In this document: one piece after another, positions 3,982 through 5,946 of the stretch
How positions within the stretch are numbered: the first letter of the stretch is position 1
How the letters are laid out: each line of letters opens with the position of its first letter
Assembly: GCA_043757865.1 (NCBI GenBank)
Contig: JAYVOP010000178.1
Location: 1-5,946, forward strand
Source of the DNA: JAGNEJ01 sp043757865
GTDB lineage: Bacteria; Verrucomicrobiota; Verrucomicrobiia; Verrucomicrobiales; V1-33
Reading direction: 5' to 3'
DNA: 5,946 bases
Notes under the pieces: generated by a model
What the model saw: only the letters and a program-made list of their open reading frames with translations
What the model was told of the DNA's origin: nothing
Databases searched by the model: none
Translations under genes and position numbers: made by a program

Positions 3982-5814
3982 ATGACTCCCTCTGAAAAAG
4001 CCGCTGCGGTAGCCCGCGTTGATAACCTGCTAGTGCAAGGACTCAGCCTTAACAAAGCCTGTGCCCAAGCCGCCGTAGCCAAGGCCAACTACCAAGCGTG
4101 GCGCGCCAAGCTGAACGCACACGGACTCATTAAAGACGGGCGCACGGAGGGCAGTGGGAGAAAGCCTAAATTCCAACTAACGGAAGCGGAGACGAACGCG
4201 CTGCGCGGCCTAACCGCCAAGCATGGCAGCTTCGCTTTTGCTGTCGAGGTCTTCGCCCGCTCAGCCGAGTGCTCCCACGCCACGGCGGAAATGATTTCCG
4301 AAACGTTGGCCGGGGCGCAGCGGAAAGAATGCCAAGCCAAATGGCCACTAGCGCTGCAACGCCTAGCCCGTTCCAGCGATCTGGAGGACGATGCGCTACG
4401 CGGGCCGAAGGCCGCCATGAGCCACGCTCAGGGCAACACCAAGGGCATGTTCTGGCAGGATGCGGACGGGCACCTGCGGGCGCTGAGTCCGTATGGAGTC
4501 TGGCAACTGGATGACTACAGCGCTAACGAGCCTTACGTCATCCCAACGGCGGAACAGGGCCAGCGGCTCTGCCGCCAAGTGCTGACCAGTGTGGACGTTT
4601 ATTCCAGCGCTTGGCTCGGTTTCCACCACGTCGGGCGGGAGCGCGATGCTTACCGTGGGGAGGATATTGCGCGCTTTATGCTGCACTTGATGGATGCCCA
4701 CGGCACCATGCCGGAGGCCGTCATGTTTGAGATGGGCGCATGGAATTCTAACGTGGTGCATGGCGTGGAAATTCCTGGCACTAACGGACGGCGGTGGGGC
4801 GCATGGCGAGAAATATTCCATGTGGTCAACGGCTTTACGAGCCGATTCAAGGCGGCCCTGGAAAGCAACCATCGGATGCTCCAGACCGCCCTGCGTCTCA
4901 GTGGCCGCAGCCTCGGCAGCTACCGGGGAGAAATGGAATCCGGCACCAAAGCCTACCTGAAAATCCAAGACGGCAAGCTAGATCCTACCGCCGCCAAATT
5001 CCTCCCCCAGGATGATAGTAGTCAGATCCACGCGGAGGCGGGCCAGTATTTAAACGCCCGCCCCAAGCTGCGCAGAGCATTCGGTGGCAAACATTTGGTG
5101 CCAGACCAGCTACTCCAATCAGCGTGGACGCCGCGCCCGCTGCCAACCTGTGAGCGGTGGCGTTTTTACCCCATCAAGAAACAGGCCAGCGTGCGCGGCA
5201 ACTTTGTGGAAGTGCGCGCCACCGAGCACTACGCGGACCATTTTATCTTCCGCGTCAACGGGGTTAGCGAAGTTTACTTCCAGCCGGGGCACCGGATCTT
5301 GATTGCCTTTGATCCCCTCGCGCTGCATTTGGGCGCAGTCATTGCCAACGGTGATGCCAGCACGCTCAACCGCGCGGGCTGGCGGATGGGACAAATTCTT
5401 TTAACCGCAGCTCCGCTTTACGAGATGACGCCGCAATTCAGTTTCCGTCCGCGCCACACCGAGACTGAGCCTCTGCGCAAAACCAATGCCGCCATCCGCA
5501 GCGCCTTCAAAGCCATCCGACCCTTTACGCTTCCAGGCTTGGCCATCACCACGCAGACGGACGGACGCGGCACCGTGCAGGAAATCCGGCTCAACGATCC
5601 TGCGCAGCCGACCCTGCGGGGAGGTCTGGCTACGGAAACGCCTCCGCGAGGCTCCGCGAACGGCCTACAAGCCGTCCGAGACGACCGTTGGCACGATGAC
5701 AGCACCACGCCGCGCCAGGGCCTGAAAACGAGCCCTAGCACAAACCGCCTAGACCTGGATGCCGACGCGCTAGCGGCTGCGGAGCTTGCTCTATCCCAAG
5801 AAGGGTGGGGCTGA
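3982..5814 (+). CDS. Mu A-like DDE transposase with an atypical catalytic triad
   Basis: A 610-aa protein, close to MuA in size (about 660 aa). Residues 5-45 contain a helix-turn-helix (SLNKACAQAAVAKANYQAWRAKL). Residues about 64-110 form a second helical DNA-binding segment. The RNase H-like core spans about 165-320: WQLDD gives the first acid (Asp177 or Asp178), VDVYSSAWLGF (204-214) is the following strand, and ALESNHRML gives the final Glu294. At the expected Asp-Asn-Gly position the sequence reads VMFEMGAW, placing Glu250 where Asp is usual. Spacing (about 73 and 44 residues) suits the family. Residues about 390-460 form the Mu-type C-terminal beta-barrel (VRGNFVEV, then HRILIAFDPL). The last 70 residues are polar and end in a short acidic-aliphatic helix, possibly the ATPase contact. 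It would cut and join element ends during integration and replicative transposition. Confidence 0.9.
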   Translation: MTPSEKAAAVARVDNLLVQGLSLNKACAQAAVAKANYQAWRAKLNAHGLIKDGRTEGSGRKPKFQLTEAETNALRGLTAKHGSFAFAVEVFARSAECSHATAEMISETLAGAQRKECQAKWPLALQRLARSSDLEDDALRGPKAAMSHAQGNTKGMFWQDADGHLRALSPYGVWQLDDYSANEPYVIPTAEQGQRLCRQVLTSVDVYSSAWLGFHHVGRERDAYRGEDIARFMLHLMDAHGTMPEAVMFEMGAWNSNVVHGVEIPGTNGRRWGAWREIFHVVNGFTSRFKAALESNHRMLQTALRLSGRSLGSYRGEMESGTKAYLKIQDGKLDPTAAKFLPQDDSSQIHAEAGQYLNARPKLRRAFGGKHLVPDQLLQSAWTPRPLPTCERWRFYPIKKQASVRGNFVEVRATEHYADHFIFRVNGVSEVYFQPGHRILIAFDPLALHLGAVIANGDASTLNRAGWRMGQILLTAAPLYEMTPQFSFRPRHTETEPLRKTNAAIRSAFKAIRPFTLPGLAITTQTDGRGTVQEIRLNDPAQPTLRGGLATETPPRGSANGLQAVRDDRWHDDSTTPRQGLKTSPSTNRLDLDADALAAAELALSQEGWG

Positions 5815-5867
5815 ATTTCTGATAAACTAATAAACCAAACCAACAAACCAAACCAACCAACCACCAG
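5815..5867 (+). promoter_or_regulatory. A/C-only leader between transposase and next gene
   Basis: Between the transposase stop and ATG 5868 lie 53 bases, of which 5832-5866 (35 nt) contain only A and C in AAACC/AACC-type repeats. No Shine-Dalgarno and no terminator is present. Such sequence cannot fold on itself, so it may serve as an open ribosome-landing leader. It could also simply be low-complexity spacer. Confidence 0.5.
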
Positions 5868-5946
5868 ATGACTCCCGACACCACTAACACCGATCTACGT
5901 CAAACCCAACTGCAAGAACTGGCCACGAAGATCAAGACCTTCAAAG
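5868..5946 (+). CDS. 5' end of a gene in the Mu B ATPase position (partial)
   Basis: 26 codons from ATG 5868 to the window edge; the product begins MTPDTTNTDLRQTQLQEL and continues ATKIKTFK. A polar N-terminus leads into a helix, as in the HTH-bearing N-termini of Mu B-type AAA+ target-selection ATPases. The position directly after the A-like transposase is where B lies in Mu-like phages. No Walker motif is in view, so the ATPase call rests on gene order alone. Confidence 0.5.
   Translation, partial: MTPDTTNTDLRQTQLQELATKIKTFK

Noticed and set aside
4004..4012. CTGCGGTAG in the transposase start region, similar to an operator half-site
   Set aside because: It is a single half-site within coding sequence with no partner arm; GCGGTA-type 6-mers recur by chance in this GC-rich DNA.
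4396..4968. Minus-strand open frame of 190 codons inside the transposase
   Set aside because: It is antisense to a clear, domain-bearing gene, shows no motif, and is expected from GC-rich codon periodicity.
5639..5660. Tandem CTCCGCGA repeats in the transposase tail
   Set aside because: There are only two short copies within coding sequence, with no regulatory context.
5418..5864. Minus-strand open frame of 148 codons across the transposase tail
   Set aside because: Its product is Ser/Arg-rich with no domain; its start lies in the A/C leader and most of it is antisense to the transposase.

Overview
The window looks like the regulatory and early region of a Mu-like (transposable) bacteriophage or a prophage relative of one. 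The host is probably a member of the Verrucomicrobia or a related PVC bacterium. Three points support this. There is a large DDE transposase with a MuA-type C-terminal beta-barrel. A leftward HTH repressor faces a rightward small Cro/Ner-like gene across a short operator region. A secreted protein has the helix plus 'G-W-x' beta layout that I associate with verrucomicrobial and planctomycete proteins. The taxonomic call is inference from protein style. Most genes also lack a Shine-Dalgarno sequence.

Layout from left to right: (1) positions 1-185 hold the 3' end of an unidentified rightward gene; (2) positions 187-1127 hold a leftward two-gene operon, made of an XRE-type repressor and a signal-peptide protein that overlaps it by 4 bp; (3) positions 1128-1204 form a divergent control region with a perfect 19-bp palindrome lying over both candidate -10 boxes; (4) positions 1205-5946 form one tightly packed rightward operon. 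Its genes in order are a 63-aa Cro/Ner-like protein, a 58-aa acidic protein, a 354-aa ParB-like protein, an 84-aa C2H2 finger protein, an 84-aa zinc-ribbon protein with a basic GRPRG tail, a 109-aa single-pass membrane protein, a 48-aa basic peptide, a 90-aa winged-helix protein, the 610-aa transposase, and the first 26 codons of a gene in the position of the Mu B ATPase.

By analogy with Mu, the repressor would hold the rightward operon silent in the lysogen, and the Cro/Ner-like protein would turn the switch over. The transposase, with the probable ATPase behind it, would replicate the element by transposition. The secreted protein would be the only non-regulatory product made in the lysogen. 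The ParB-like protein and the two small zinc proteins have no counterpart in the Mu early operon and are the least explained part. The most notable details are an apparent Asp-to-Glu change at the second catalytic position of the transposase, the compact operator, and the lysogeny-linked secreted protein. A lone strong Shine-Dalgarno in front of the 48-aa ORF and A/C-only leaders in front of several starts are also worth checking. No terminal repeats, tRNA, CRISPR array or insertion sequence was seen.
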